Counted from the first letter of the stretch, positions 26,090 to 35,739 are shown. The stretch: 64,000 nt of DNA from Methylobacterium radiotolerans JCM 2831 (GCF_000019725.1 NC_010505.1:1364001-1428000), one strand, 5' to 3'. Translations and numbers: made by a program. Notes: generated from the letters alone by a model not told the origin.

Positions 26090-27622
26090 ATGGGAAAGCA
26101 TAGGGGACAGCATCGGCGATGGGCCGCGCTCGCGTTCTGCGCCGCGGCGGTCACGGCGGGCCCGGCGGTCGCGCAGGTCGAGGCGACCGCCCCGGACGGG
26201 GGACCGTCCCTGGTGAATCCGGGGCCGGAGGCGAGCCCGGCGCAGAAGGCGAGATATCGGGCGAACCGCGCCCGGCGGCGGGTCATCCGGGAGGCGCGGA
26301 GCTTCTCGGGCGCCAGCAGCGCCGCGGCCAGCCTCGACGTGCAGGGCAGCAGCGCGACGCCGCCCAGCCTGCCGCCGGGCACCTTCGATCTCGGCAACGG
26401 GATCAGCATGATCCTGAACTACACGGGCGAGTTCGCCGCCAACCCGTCCGGCGGGATCCGGCAGGGATCGGCCTACGCGGGCCAGATCGCGTTCGGCCTC
26501 GACGCCGATCTCGGCCGCCTCGCCGGCATCGACGGCGGCTCGGTGCACACGATCGTCACCCAGCGCCACGGCCGGAGCCTGGCGCAGGACGATATCGGCT
26601 TCAACGGCAGCGTGCAGGAGATCTACGGCGGCGGCCAGACCGCCCACCTGACGCTGCTGTCCTACGAGCAGAAGCTGCTCGACAACCGCCTCGACATCGA
26701 GGTCGGCCGCCTGCTCGCCAACCCCAACTTCCTGGCCTCGCCGCTCTACTGCAACTTCCAGAACAACGCGACCTGCGGCGCGCCCAAGTCCATCTTCAAG
26801 CTGACGAACTTCACCTACTGGCCGATCGCCACCTGGGGTGGCCACGCCAAGGCCTGGGTCACCGACACGGTGTTCCTGCACGCCGGCATCTACGAGGTGA
26901 ACCCGCGCGACCAGCTGCCGACCCGGAACGGCGTCGACTGGTCGACCAGCGGCGCCACCGGATACCTGGTGCCGGTCGAGGTCGGCTACTCGACCAATTT
27001 CGGCAACGACCCGCTGCCGCGCAACTACAGCCTCGGCGCCGTGTTCGACCGGTCGGACTACGCGGATCCCGTGCGCGACCGGCGGGGCGGCGCGCAGGTC
27101 TTCAGCGGCCTCGATCCGCTGACCCGGTTCGGACGGTCCGCGGTCTACGCCCGCTTCGACCAGATGGTCTGGCGGCCGGATCCGAACGGCGTCCAGGGCC
27201 TGTCGGTGTTCGGCGTCGCGATCGGCGGGACCGGCGGACGGCAGACCCAGGACTACTTCCTGGAGGGCGGCGCCGTGCTGACCGGCACCTTCCCGGGCCG
27301 GCCCTACGACACCCTCGGCCTCGTCTTCGCCATGGAGAAGCTCTCGTCCCTGGGCACGGCCAACATCCGGGCGGCGCGCGCGTCGCTGGGGCTCGGCACC
27401 CGGAACGTCGAGTCCCTGCAGACCATCCTGGAGCTGAGCTACGGCATCCAGCTGACCCCGGCGGTGCGGCTGATGCCGAACCTGCAATACGTGATCGACC
27501 CGGACCAGACCCGCTTCCCGTTCCGCCCGAAGCCGATCCCGGACGCCTTCGTGATCGGCGCGAAGCTGTCGGTGGACCTGTTCACCCTGGCCGGCCTCGC
27601 GAAGGGCCCGGGCAGCCAGTGA
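26090..27622 (+). CDS. OprB-family carbohydrate porin
   Basis: The 510-residue outer-membrane beta-barrel matches carbohydrate-selective OprB porins. A signal peptide (ending AVTAGPAVAQ) is followed by a linker rich in Ala, Arg and Ser and then by aromatic-girdled strands (GISMILNYTGEFAANPSG, WGGHAKAWVTDTVFLHAG), ending LSVDLFTLAGLAK. ATG 26090 has the strong site GGGGGAG. It is the last gene of the sugar-oxidation island and should let the sugar into the periplasm, where the exported mutarotase acts. A strong hairpin terminator follows. Confidence 0.88.
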   Translation: MGKHRGQHRRWAALAFCAAAVTAGPAVAQVEATAPDGGPSLVNPGPEASPAQKARYRANRARRRVIREARSFSGASSAAASLDVQGSSATPPSLPPGTFDLGNGISMILNYTGEFAANPSGGIRQGSAYAGQIAFGLDADLGRLAGIDGGSVHTIVTQRHGRSLAQDDIGFNGSVQEIYGGGQTAHLTLLSYEQKLLDNRLDIEVGRLLANPNFLASPLYCNFQNNATCGAPKSIFKLTNFTYWPIATWGGHAKAWVTDTVFLHAGIYEVNPRDQLPTRNGVDWSTSGATGYLVPVEVGYSTNFGNDPLPRNYSLGAVFDRSDYADPVRDRRGGAQVFSGLDPLTRFGRSAVYARFDQMVWRPDPNGVQGLSVFGVAIGGTGGRQTQDYFLEGGAVLTGTFPGRPYDTLGLVFAMEKLSSLGTANIRAARASLGLGTRNVESLQTILELSYGIQLTPAVRLMPNLQYVIDPDQTRFPFRPKPIPDAFVIGAKLSVDLFTLAGLAKGPGSQ

Positions 27623-27633
27623 CGCCCCGACAC

Positions 27634-27662
27634 CCCGGCGCCCGCTCCCTGCGGGCGCCGGG
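27634..27662 (+). terminator. Hairpin terminator closing the sugar island
   Basis: A perfect 12-base stem (CCCGGCGCCCGC / GCGGGCGCCGGG) with a TCCCT loop starts 11 bases after the porin stop. No T-run follows. Confidence 0.6.
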
Positions 27663-27866
27663 CCTCCGGACCCGGCCGGGGGAGGGGCCGTCCCGCGACC
27701 GCGCGGCCCGGGCACACCGGTTCGCGCGCCAGCCGGGCAGGATCGCCGTGCCCGCCGCGCGGCGGCGTTTCGCGCTGCGCGCGCCTTCGTGTACGAGACC
27801 GGGCTCCGCGTTCCGTCGGGCGGTCGACGGGCCGCCCGCCCGTGGGACGACGGCAGGAAGCTGGAC

Positions 27867-29375
27867 ATGGCAGTGACCGATCACGACGCGGCGCCGGTCT
27901 CCACCGGGGTGACCGGCCTCGACCACATCCTGGCCGGCGGCTACGCGTCCCAGCGCTCGCACCTCATCGAGGGGCGGCCCGGCTCCGGCAAGACGACGCT
28001 GGCGATGCAGTTCCTGCTCGACGGCGTGAGGCGGGGCGAGCGCTGCCTGTACATCACGCTCTCGGAGAGCCGGCGCGAGCTCCTGAACGTCGCGGAGCGC
28101 CACGGCTGGTCCCTCGACGGCATCGAGATCTGCGAGCTCGTCGCGCCGGAACTCAGCCTCGATCCCGGGCAGCAGCAGAGCCTGGTCCACTCGTCCGACC
28201 TCGAGCTCGGCGAGACCATCCGGATGGCGATCGCCGAGATCGAGCGGCTCAAGCCGGAGCGCGTGGTGTTCGACAGCCTGTCGGAGATCCGGCTGCTCTC
28301 GCAGGGATCGCTGCGCTACCGCAGGCAGGTCCACGCCCTGCGCAGCTTCCTGCTCATCCAGAACACCACGGCGCTGCTCCTCGACGATCTCACCGCCGAG
28401 ACGGACGACCTGAACCTGCACAGCCTCAGCCACGCCGTGATCCGCCTGGAGCAGCTCGCGCCCCTGTACGGCGGCGAGCGGCGGCGCCTGCGCGTGATCA
28501 AGATGCGCGGCACGCCGTTCCGGGGCGGGTTCCACGACTACGTCATCCGGCGCGGCGGCCTCACGGTGTTCCCGCGCCTCGTCGCGGCCGAGCATCTCGG
28601 CACCTTCCCCGACGCTCAGTGCGGCACGGGCAGCCCCGAACTGGACCAGCTGCTCGGCGGCGGCCTCGACCGGGGCACCAGCACGATGCTGATCGGGCCG
28701 TCCGGCGTCGGCAAGTCGACGGTGGCGCTCACCTGCGTCACCGCGGCGATCGCCCGCGGCGAGCGGGCTCTGATCCTCAGCTTCGACGAGACCACCGGCG
28801 TCCTCAGTCGCCGGGCCCGCGGCCTCGCCATGCCGATCGAAGACGCGATCGCCGCCGGAGCGCTCATCGTCGAGCAGATCGACCCGGCCGAGGTCTCGCC
28901 CGGTGAACTCGCCGACATCGTCCAGAACGCGGTCGAGCACCGGGGCGTGACGACGGTCGTGATCGACTCCCTGACCGGCTATCACAACGCCATGCCGGAG
29001 GAGAATTACCTGCTCCTGCAGATGCACGAGCTGCTGACCTACCTGAACCAGCAGGGCGTGCTCTCGCTCCTCGTCCTGGCCCAGCACGGCATGATCGGGG
29101 CGATGGGCGCGAATGTCGATCTCACCTACCTCAGCGACACGATCCTGCTGTTCCGCACCTTCGAGGCCGACGGGCGGCTGCGGCGCGCGATCTCGGTCGT
29201 GAAGAAGCGGACCGGCAGCCACGAGGACACGATCCGCGAATTGCGGATCGACTCCGGCGGGATCCGCGTTGGCGAACCGCTCAGCGCGTTCCGAGGTGTC
29301 ATGACCGGCGTTCCGACATTCGAGGGTGAGCGGTCGTCGCTCCTGCCGACCCGCGTGGCTGATGACCGAGGCTGA
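27867..29375 (+). CDS. KaiC-like dual RecA ATPase
   Basis: The 502-residue protein has two KaiC/RadA-type P-loop domains: Walker A1 EGRPGSGKTTLAMQF near residue 35 and A2 IGPSGVGKSTVALT near residue 275. Catalytic acidic residues are seen in ITLSESRRELL and LSFDETTGVL. Non-cyanobacterial KaiC proteins act in stress or signal control, generally not in a true clock; no kaiA or kaiB is present here. ATG 27867 has AGGAAG six bases upstream. The 3' end overlaps the histidine kinase gene by 14 bases, so the two are coupled and probably work together. Confidence 0.88.
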   Translation: MAVTDHDAAPVSTGVTGLDHILAGGYASQRSHLIEGRPGSGKTTLAMQFLLDGVRRGERCLYITLSESRRELLNVAERHGWSLDGIEICELVAPELSLDPGQQQSLVHSSDLELGETIRMAIAEIERLKPERVVFDSLSEIRLLSQGSLRYRRQVHALRSFLLIQNTTALLLDDLTAETDDLNLHSLSHAVIRLEQLAPLYGGERRRLRVIKMRGTPFRGGFHDYVIRRGGLTVFPRLVAAEHLGTFPDAQCGTGSPELDQLLGGGLDRGTSTMLIGPSGVGKSTVALTCVTAAIARGERALILSFDETTGVLSRRARGLAMPIEDAIAAGALIVEQIDPAEVSPGELADIVQNAVEHRGVTTVVIDSLTGYHNAMPEENYLLLQMHELLTYLNQQGVLSLLVLAQHGMIGAMGANVDLTYLSDTILLFRTFEADGRLRRAISVVKKRTGSHEDTIRELRIDSGGIRVGEPLSAFRGVMTGVPTFEGERSSLLPTRVADDRG

Positions 29376-30402
29376 ACTGCCGGTTCTCATCTTCGCGCCG
29401 GGTGGCCGCGACGCCGCCGTCGCCGCGGCGATCCTCGGCGAGGCGGGGATCGCGATACAGGTGTGCGCCAGCCTCGCGGACGTGGTCTCCCGGCTCGACA
29501 CGGCCGCCTGCGCGGTGCTCACCGAGGAGGCGCTGCTGTCCTCGAACCGCCAGGCCCTGGCGGACTGGATCGCCGCGCAGCCGCCCTGGTCCGACTTCCC
29601 GTTCATCCTCCTGCGGCTGCGGGGCGCCGAGCCCAACGCGCAGCTGACCGACATGCTCGGCAACGTCAGCGTGCTGGAACGCCCGTTCCATCCGGCGACG
29701 CTGGTCATGGCGGCCCGCTCCGCCCATCGCGCCAAGCGCCGGCAGCTCGAGGCGCGGGCCTATCTCGAGGAGCGCGAGCGCACGACCGAGCGGCAGGCGC
29801 TCCTGATCCGCGAGCTGCATCACCGGGTGAAGAATACGCTGGCGACCGTGCAGGCGCTGCTCGGGGCCTCGGCCCGCTCCGCCACCAGCGTCGACGCGTT
29901 CTACGCGTCGTTCTCGGCGCGGGTGATCTCGCTGGCCAAGACCCACAATCTCCTGACCGAGGATTACTGGCAGCAGGCGCCCCTGCGCGACATGCTGATG
30001 AACGAGCTCGGCCCCTACAACGACGTCGAGGGCGCCCGCATCCAGCTCGACGGCCCCGCGATCGACCTGATGGGCGACCTCGCGGTCCCGACCGGCATGG
30101 CCATCCACGAGCTGACGACCAACGCGGCCAAGCACGGCGCGCTGTCGGTCCCGGAGGGCCGGATCGCGGTCCGCTGGGATATCGAGCAGACGCCCGCCGC
30201 CCGCCTGCTCCACCTGGACTGGACCGAGCGGGGCGGTCCGGCCACGGCGGCGCCGACGCGGAAGGGCTTCGGCTCGACGCTGCTGCAGCGCGTCCTGAAG
30301 GTCCAGTGCCAGGCGGAGATCGCCTTCGATTTCCAGCCGGCCGGGCTGCACTTCACCATGCGGGCGCCGCTGCCCGAGACGCGCGTCGTCCCGGCCTACT
30401 GA
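29362..30402 (+). CDS. HWE-type sensor histidine kinase with pseudo-receiver domain
   Basis: The 346-residue kinase begins with a receiver-like domain (residues 6-125) in which the phospho-acceptor Asp region reads AVLTEEALL and the conserved Lys is Arg (LERPFHP), so it is probably not phosphorylated. A helix then leads to RELHHRVKNTLATVQ, the phosphorylated-His box, the N box AIHELTTNAAKHGAL and LDWTERGG, which gives the WxE of HWE kinases. No membrane segment is present. HWE kinases often feed the alphaproteobacterial stress response through PhyR-like regulators. It is coupled to the KaiC-like gene. Confidence 0.87.
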   Translation: MTEAELPVLIFAPGGRDAAVAAAILGEAGIAIQVCASLADVVSRLDTAACAVLTEEALLSSNRQALADWIAAQPPWSDFPFILLRLRGAEPNAQLTDMLGNVSVLERPFHPATLVMAARSAHRAKRRQLEARAYLEERERTTERQALLIRELHHRVKNTLATVQALLGASARSATSVDAFYASFSARVISLAKTHNLLTEDYWQQAPLRDMLMNELGPYNDVEGARIQLDGPAIDLMGDLAVPTGMAIHELTTNAAKHGALSVPEGRIAVRWDIEQTPAARLLHLDWTERGGPATAAPTRKGFGSTLLQRVLKVQCQAEIAFDFQPAGLHFTMRAPLPETRVVPAY

Positions 30403-30544
30403 GGCCGTCCGGGTTCCGGACCCGGCGCCGCGCCGGTCGCGGGGCGTGCGCTTTCACACAGAAGTGTCTTGCGTTCCGCGGCCCTGATCGAACTTATCGC
30501 AGGTGCGAGATTTGGGATGTCGCAGCACAGCGATACGTCTTGCA

Positions 30545-30907
30545 ATGAATAAGTTTGCTCCTCTCGTGGCGGCCGCACTGGCCTGGGCCGTGTTCGGTAC
30601 CTGGGCCGAAGCCCGTCGCTCGTCCTTGCAGAAGGACATGCCGGCGCTCCGTCCGGGGATCGAGGCCGATCTGGCCGCGAGACACTGTCCGGCCGTCCGG
30701 ATCGACACGGAGCGCTTCCGTCAGTTCTCGCGCGAGAACCATCTGAATCACGCGGACTTCTTCACGAAGAAGCGCTCGGTCGCCCTGCAGCACGACCTCG
30801 ACGCGGAGCTGGCGCAGCTCCGCGCGCGTCCCGAGGAGGCCTGCGCGCAGATGTGGGCCAAGTACGGCGACGACGGCACCGTGCAGCACCTCCTCGTCCG
30901 CAAGTAG
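30545..30907 (+). CDS. Small exported hypothetical protein
   Basis: The 120-residue product has an N-terminal hydrophobic segment (FAPLVAAALAWAVFGTWAEA) that looks like a signal peptide or anchor, followed by a charged helical part with two cysteines (ARHCPAV, EEACAQMW). No family is recognised. The pattern resembles small periplasmic Rhizobiales proteins of unknown role. ATG 30545 was chosen over an upstream GTG because it directly precedes the signal-like segment. Confidence 0.6.
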   Translation: MNKFAPLVAAALAWAVFGTWAEARRSSLQKDMPALRPGIEADLAARHCPAVRIDTERFRQFSRENHLNHADFFTKKRSVALQHDLDAELAQLRARPEEACAQMWAKYGDDGTVQHLLVRK

Positions 30908-31414
30908 GCACGCGCCCGCCGATAAGGGCTCTCGCCGGCGCGCCGCCGATGTTGGTCGCGGCGACGGTGGCGACGACCGTGGCGGCGACCGTGGCGACGG
31001 CGACGCTGACGCCCGCCCGGATGACACCGCGGAAGGGTCGCCGGCCGCGCCGGCATCCGGCGCCGTTGCGGCGAGCGCGCTCGGCGATTCGGTTCCAAGC
31101 CCGCTCCCGTTTCGAGAAGACACTTCTCCCCTCAGGCACATCGGGAGACTGAACCTCCGATTTCCGCGCGCCTGAGCCGCGAGGACGCAAGATCTCTCCG
31201 CCGCCCTGCGCGGCTGGCGAGATGAAGTTCCATATTCCACGCCCGTTTTCGAGGAGAACGTTTTTCCTTTACCGGGGAATTGGGAACGTCGTTTCATTGA
31301 CGGCGGATGTCGCGGCCATCAATTCTAGCGGCCTGTTCGGATGTCCGGCCGCGCAACCTCCGCTCTTCGGAGTCGGGGCGGTCCGTCATCCCGTCTCACA
31401 GCAAGGCATCCGGA
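30908..31414. other. Long intergenic region before the ssu operon
   Basis: No convincing gene was seen. The first 300 bases are GC-rich with Ala/Thr/Val-coding-like repeats (GCGACGGTGGCGACG pattern about 30958-31010). From about 31220 to 31330 the sequence becomes AT-rich (TTCCATATTCC, CGTTTTTCCTTTACC), the likely promoter zone for sulfonate genes. No CysB-type or other operator was identified with confidence. Confidence 0.45.
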
Positions 31415-31987
31415 ATGACACGACCGAGACTCGTCGGGCTGAGCGCCAACGTGCAGCGGCCCTCCAAGACCCGCACGCTGGTGGATGCCGTGCTCCGCGA
31501 GACCAGCGCCCAGGCTCCCCTCGACGCGCAGATCCTCGACTTCGTCGATGCCGGGACCGGCCTCGGTGCCGCCTGGACCCGCGACCAGCTCGCGCCGGCC
31601 GCGCGCAGCGTGCTCGCGGCCATCGAGGAGGCGGACGGGCTCGTCGTCGGCTCGCCGGTCTACAAGGGCGCCTATACCGGCCTGTTCAAGCACCTGTTCG
31701 ACCTGGTCGATCCGGGTGCGCTCGCGGGAAAGCCGGTGGCGATCGTGGCCACGGGCGGCGGCGCGCGCCACGCCCTCGTGGTCGAGCACGCCTTCCGGCC
31801 GCTCTTCGGCTTCTTCGGGGCGCTCCAGATCCCGACCGCGGTCTACGCCTCCGATCCCGATTTCAGCGACGGCGTGCTGACCGAGACCGGCGTGCGCGCC
31901 CGCGCCCGCGAGGCCGGCGGGCAGCTCGCCGCACTGCTCGTGCACCGGGCCGCGGCGGCTCGGCCGGCCCTCGCCGCCGCCGAGTGA
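31415..31987 (+). CDS. ssuE: NADPH-dependent FMN reductase (SsuE/MsuE-like)
   Basis: This 190-residue flavodoxin-like reductase supplies reduced FMN to the alkanesulfonate monooxygenase. It opens GLSANVQRPSKTRTLVDAVL, the phosphate loop for FMN, and has VVGSPVYKGAYTGLFKHLFDLVD and VAIVATGGGARHALVVEHAFRPLF, all typical of SsuE/MsuE. It is the first gene of the ssu operon, eight bases before the first binding protein. The start is placed at ATG 31415, with AAGG upstream. Confidence 0.87.
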   Translation: MTRPRLVGLSANVQRPSKTRTLVDAVLRETSAQAPLDAQILDFVDAGTGLGAAWTRDQLAPAARSVLAAIEEADGLVVGSPVYKGAYTGLFKHLFDLVDPGALAGKPVAIVATGGGARHALVVEHAFRPLFGFFGALQIPTAVYASDPDFSDGVLTETGVRARAREAGGQLAALLVHRAAAARPALAAAE

Positions 31988-31995
31988 GGCGCCCG

Positions 31996-32955
31996 ATGCT
32001 CGACCGTCGCGCCCTGCTGGCCGCCCTCGCGGCCCTGCCCCTCGCGCCGGCGCTCGCCCCGGGCGCCCGGGCGGCCGAGCCCGGCGTGCTGCGGATCGGC
32101 TACCAGAAGAACGGCATCCTGGTCGTCGCCAAGCAGCAGAAGATCATCGAGAAGCGTCTGGAGCCTCTCGGATACGCGGTGCGCTGGGTCGAGTTCTCCT
32201 TCGGACCGCCGCTGCTGGAGGCCCTGTCGCTGGACGGGATCGATCTCGGCCAGACCGGCGATGCCCCGCCGATCTTCGCCCAGGCCGCGCGCTCCAACCT
32301 CGTCTACGCGGCCGCCCAGGAGGCCGGCGGCTCCGGCGCCGGCATCCTGCTGCCGAAGGGCTCCGAGATCCGCAGCCTCGCCGAGCTCAGGGGCAGGCGC
32401 GTCGCCTTCGCCAAGGCATCGAGCTCCCACAACCTGACCATCGCGGCCCTGGAGAAGGCCGGCCTGAGCTACGCCGACATCGAGCCGGTGACGCTGGCGC
32501 CCGCCGACGCCGCGGCCGCCTTCGCCCGCGGCAGCATCGACGCCTGGACGATCTGGGACCCGTACTTCGCCATCGCCGAGCAGGGGGAGGGCGTGCGCGT
32601 GCTGGTGCGGGCCACCGACGTCACCCCGCAGAACAACTTCTTCCTGGCGAGCCGGCCCTTCGCGGAGAGCCGGGCCCCGGTCCTCACCGCGGTGATCGAC
32701 GCCCTGGGCGAGGTGGCGGCCTGGTGCACGCAGAATCGCGGCGCGGTGGCGGAACTCCTGTCGCAGGGCACGGGCGTGCCGCTGGCCGCGACCCGGCGGG
32801 CGGTGGATCGGACCGACTACGTGATCGGTCCCATGACCGACCGCGTCGCCGCCGAGCAGCAGCGGATCGCCGACCGCTTCCACGCGCTGAGACTGATCCC
32901 CAAGCCGATCCGCATCGCCGACGCGGTCTGGACGCCCCCCGCCCGCAACGGCTGA
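31996..32955 (+). CDS. ssuA: Aliphatic sulfonate ABC transporter, binding protein 1
   Basis: The 319-residue periplasmic binding protein begins MLDRRALLAALAALPLAPAL, a twin-arginine-like signal ending GARAA. The mature part starts LRIGYQKNGILVVAKQQ and contains [14 protein letters not shown] and IDAWTIWDPYFA, standard for SsuA. It delivers alkanesulfonates to the SsuBC transporter. It is followed directly by a paralogue, so the operon has two binding proteins for one permease. Confidence 0.87.
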   Translation: MLDRRALLAALAALPLAPALAPGARAAEPGVLRIGYQKNGILVVAKQQKIIEKRLEPLGYAVRWVEFSFGPPLLEALSLDGIDLGQTGDAPPIFAQAARSNLVYAAAQEAGGSGAGILLPKGSEIRSLAELRGRRVAFAKASSSHNLTIAALEKAGLSYADIEPVTLAPADAAAAFARGSIDAWTIWDPYFAIAEQGEGVRVLVRATDVTPQNNFFLASRPFAESRAPVLTAVIDALGEVAAWCTQNRGAVAELLSQGTGVPLAATRRAVDRTDYVIGPMTDRVAAEQQRIADRFHALRLIPKPIRIADAVWTPPARNG

Positions 32956-32973
32956 GACCGACCGCAGAGAGCC

Positions 32974-34023
32974 ATGACCGACCGATCGCCCCGCGCGCCG
33001 TCCCTGTCGCCCGCCAGCGGCCCCGCCCCGAACCGGCGCCACCTCCTGTCCGCCGGGCTCGGCCTCGCGGCGACCGCGCTGCTGCGGCCGGCCTGCGCGG
33101 CCGGCAGCATCCGGATCGGCTACCAGAAATACGGGTCGCTCGTGCTGCTGAAGGGCCGCGGCACCCTGGAGCGGGCCCTCCAGCCCCTCGGCACCACGGT
33201 GGCGTGGTCGGAATTCCCGTCCGGGCCGCCGCTGCTGGAGGCGCTGAATGCCGGGGCGATCGACTTCGGCTCGGCGGGCGAAGCGCCGCCGATCTTCGCC
33301 CAGGCCGCGAGCCCGGAGCTGCGCTACGTCGCCGCCGAGCCGCCGGCGCCGCGGGGCGAGGCGATCCTCGTGCCCAGGGACAGCCCGATCCGCAGCGTCG
33401 CCGAGCTGCGCGGCAGGACCATCGCGCTCAACAAGGGCTCGAACGTCCATTACCTGCTGGTGCGCGCCCTGGAGCAGGCCGGCGTCCCCTACGACGCGGT
33501 GAAACTCGCCTTTCTGGCACCGGCCGACGCCAACGCCGCCTTCGTGCGCGGCGCCGTCGACGCCTGGGTGATCTGGGACCCGTTCCAGGCCGCCGCCGAG
33601 CGCGCCACGGGCGCCCGGGTCCTGGTCGACGGGCGCGGGGTCGACGGGCACGCGCTCGCCCCGAACCGCCAGTTCTACCTGTCCCGGCGCGGCTTCACCG
33701 ACACGAGCCCCGCGATCGTCTCGGCCGTGCTGGAGGCGATCGGGGAGGTCGACGCCTGGGCCGCGGGCCATGCCGACGCCGTGGCGGCGGACCTGGCGCC
33801 CTCGGTCGGCATCCCCGCGCCGGTCCTGGCCGTGGCGCTCGGCCGCCTGTCCTACGGCGTCGCGCCCCTGGATGCGACCGCGATCGCCGACCAGCAGAAG
33901 GTCGCCGACGCCTTCCACGGCCTCGGGCTCCTGCCGAAGCCCGTCCGGGTCGCCGACGCGGTCTGGACGGCGCCCGGGCCCGCGGACGCCGTCAAGTCCG
34001 AGAAGCGGACGGAGAACCGCTGA
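32974..34023 (+). CDS. ssuA: Aliphatic sulfonate ABC transporter, binding protein 2
   Basis: This 349-residue paralogue of the preceding gene has [18 protein letters not shown], a twin-arginine-like signal after a longer polar start, then [32 protein letters not shown] and [12 protein letters not shown]. The two copies are clearly related but far from identical, which suggests different sulfonate preferences. Its stop overlaps the permease start (TGATG), so translation is coupled to ssuC. Confidence 0.87.
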   Translation: MTDRSPRAPSLSPASGPAPNRRHLLSAGLGLAATALLRPACAAGSIRIGYQKYGSLVLLKGRGTLERALQPLGTTVAWSEFPSGPPLLEALNAGAIDFGSAGEAPPIFAQAASPELRYVAAEPPAPRGEAILVPRDSPIRSVAELRGRTIALNKGSNVHYLLVRALEQAGVPYDAVKLAFLAPADANAAFVRGAVDAWVIWDPFQAAAERATGARVLVDGRGVDGHALAPNRQFYLSRRGFTDTSPAIVSAVLEAIGEVDAWAAGHADAVAADLAPSVGIPAPVLAVALGRLSYGVAPLDATAIADQQKVADAFHGLGLLPKPVRVADAVWTAPGPADAVKSEKRTENR

Positions 34024-34805
34024 TGCGCCCCTCCAAGCTCGATCGCCTGCGCGACTCCGCGGTGCCCTGGCTGCTGCCGGCCGCCATCCTGCTCGGCTGG
34101 CAGGCCGCGGTCTCGGCCGGGCTCGTCTCCAACCGCTTCATGCCGGCGCCCCTCGACGTGGTCCGGGCCGGCTGGGAGGCCGGGCGGACCGGGGAACTCT
34201 GGACCAACCTCGGCGTCAGCACCCTGCGGGCTCTGGCGGGCTTCGTGATCGGCGGCGGCATCGGCTTCGCGCTCGGCCTCGCCAACGGCCTGTCGCGCCT
34301 GTCGGAGCGGCTGACCGACACCTCGGTGCAGATGGTGCGCAACGTGCCCCACCTCTCGCTGATCCCGCTGGTGATCCTGTGGTTCGGCATCGGCGAGGAG
34401 GCCAAGCTGTTCCTCGTGGCGCTCGGCGTGTTCTTCCCGATCTACGCCAACACCCTGCACGGCATCCGCTCGGTGGATCCGGGCCTCGTGGAGATGGGCC
34501 GGGTCTACGGCATGTCCCGCACCGAGCTGTTCAGCCGCGTGGTGCTGCCCGGCGCCCTGCCGTCGATCTTCGTGGGCCTGCGCTACGCGCTGGGCATCAT
34601 GTGGCTGACGCTGATCGTCGCCGAGACGATCTCGGCCTCGTCGGGGCTCGGCTACATGGCCATGCAGGCCCGGGAGTTCATGCTGGTCGACGTCGTCGTG
34701 CTGGCGATCCTGATCTACGCCGCCCTCGGCAAGCTCGCCGACGCCCTGACCCGCCAGCTCGAGCGCGCCTGCCTCGCCTGGAACCCCGCCTACAGGAGCG
34801 CCTGA
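34023..34805 (+). CDS. ssuC: Aliphatic sulfonate ABC transporter permease
   Basis: This 260-residue inner-membrane permease has six predicted helices and the cytoplasmic coupling loop [27 protein letters not shown], the EAA-type motif that docks the ATPase. [25 protein letters not shown] is characteristic of SsuC/TauC. It starts within the stop of the second binding protein gene and ends within the start of ssuB, as TGATG overlaps. Confidence 0.9.
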   Translation: MRPSKLDRLRDSAVPWLLPAAILLGWQAAVSAGLVSNRFMPAPLDVVRAGWEAGRTGELWTNLGVSTLRALAGFVIGGGIGFALGLANGLSRLSERLTDTSVQMVRNVPHLSLIPLVILWFGIGEEAKLFLVALGVFFPIYANTLHGIRSVDPGLVEMGRVYGMSRTELFSRVVLPGALPSIFVGLRYALGIMWLTLIVAETISASSGLGYMAMQAREFMLVDVVVLAILIYAALGKLADALTRQLERACLAWNPAYRSA

Positions 34806-35656
34806 TGCTGCTCGACGCCGTCCGCCGCGAGGCGCTTCCCGACCTCGGCACCGATCCCCGGCAGGCGGCCGCCGCCGCGCCGGCGCGCGCGCCCGCGGAG
34901 CCGCCGGGCCGCGGGATCGCCGTCACCGTCCGCGACCTGCACAAGAGCTTCGACGGCAACGCCGTCATCGAGGGCCTGAACCTGTTCCTGCCGGCCGGGG
35001 GGTTCACCGCGGTGGTCGGCCGCTCCGGCTGCGGCAAGAGCACCCTGCTGCGCCTCATCCTCGGGCTCGACACGCCCACCGGCGGCCGGATCGACCTCGA
35101 GGGGCCGGCCGCCAGCCCGCGCCGGTCCGAGCCGCCGAAGCGGATCATGTTCCAGGAGCCGCGGCTGCTGCCCTGGGCGCGGGTCGTCGACAACGTCGCG
35201 GTCGGCCTGTCGGGGCACGGCTCCCGGGCCGAGCGCCGGGAGCGGGCGCTCGCCGCGCTCGCCGAGGTCGGCCTCGCCGACAAGGCCGGGCAGTGGCCCG
35301 CCACCCTGTCGGGCGGCCAGCGCCAGCGCGTGGCCCTGGCCCGGGCGCTGGTGAGCCGGCCGGGCCTGCTCGCCCTCGACGAGCCGCTGGGCGCCCTCGA
35401 CGCCCTGACCCGGATCGGCATGCAGGACCTGATCGAGCGGATCTGGCGGGCGCAGGGGTTCACCGCCCTCCTCGTCACGCACGACGTCACCGAGGCGGTG
35501 GCGCTGGCCGACCGCATCCTCGTCGTCGATGAAGGGCGGATCGCCCTCGACCTGCGGGTCGACGTGCCGCGGCCGCGCCGGCGCGGGGATCCGGACCTCG
35601 CCCGCCTCGAGGGCCGCATCCTCGATCACCTGCTCGGATCGCAGCCGACGGCCTGA
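34805..35656 (+). CDS. ssuB: Aliphatic sulfonate ABC transporter ATPase
   Basis: The 283-residue ATP-binding subunit energises sulfonate import. Walker A is [10 protein letters not shown]-loop [12 protein letters not shown], signature [15 protein letters not shown], and Walker [13 protein letters not shown], with the H-loop in [11 protein letters not shown]. An Ala/Pro-rich N-terminal extension of about 35 residues precedes the core. It is coupled to ssuC. Two hairpins follow before ssuD, so the monooxygenase gene may be expressed at a different level. Confidence 0.9.
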   Translation: MLLDAVRREALPDLGTDPRQAAAAAPARAPAEPPGRGIAVTVRDLHKSFDGNAVIEGLNLFLPAGGFTAVVGRSGCGKSTLLRLILGLDTPTGGRIDLEGPAASPRRSEPPKRIMFQEPRLLPWARVVDNVAVGLSGHGSRAERRERALAALAEVGLADKAGQWPATLSGGQRQRVALARALVSRPGLLALDEPLGALDALTRIGMQDLIERIWRAQGFTALLVTHDVTEAVALADRILVVDEGRIALDLRVDVPRPRRRGDPDLARLEGRILDHLLGSQPTA

Positions 35657-35663
35657 ACGCGGA

Positions 35664-35688
35664 GCCGCCGTTTCCCGGAAGCGGCGGC
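35664..35688 (+). terminator. Hairpin after ssuB
   Basis: GCCGCCG and CGGCGGC arms are extended inward by TTCC/GGAA with one mismatch. It starts eight bases after the ssuB stop, and a stronger terminator follows it. Confidence 0.45.
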
Positions 35689-35710
35689 CCGCCCTAGCTC
35701 TCGACGATCA

Positions 35711-35739
35711 CCGGATCCGCGCAGTCGGATCCGGCTTTT
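35711..35739 (+). terminator. Rho-independent terminator in the ssuB-ssuD gap
   Basis: A perfect nine-base stem (CCGGATCCG / CGGATCCGG) with a CGCAGT loop is followed by CTTTT. It ends only about 35 bases before the ssuD start codon, so it could act as an attenuator for ssuD rather than a simple operon end. Confidence 0.7.

Noticed and set aside
26119..27876. A 585-codon plus-strand frame over the porin gene
   Set aside because: Its Arg/Pro-rich translation has no motifs, while the overlapping frame has a signal peptide and OprB strands.
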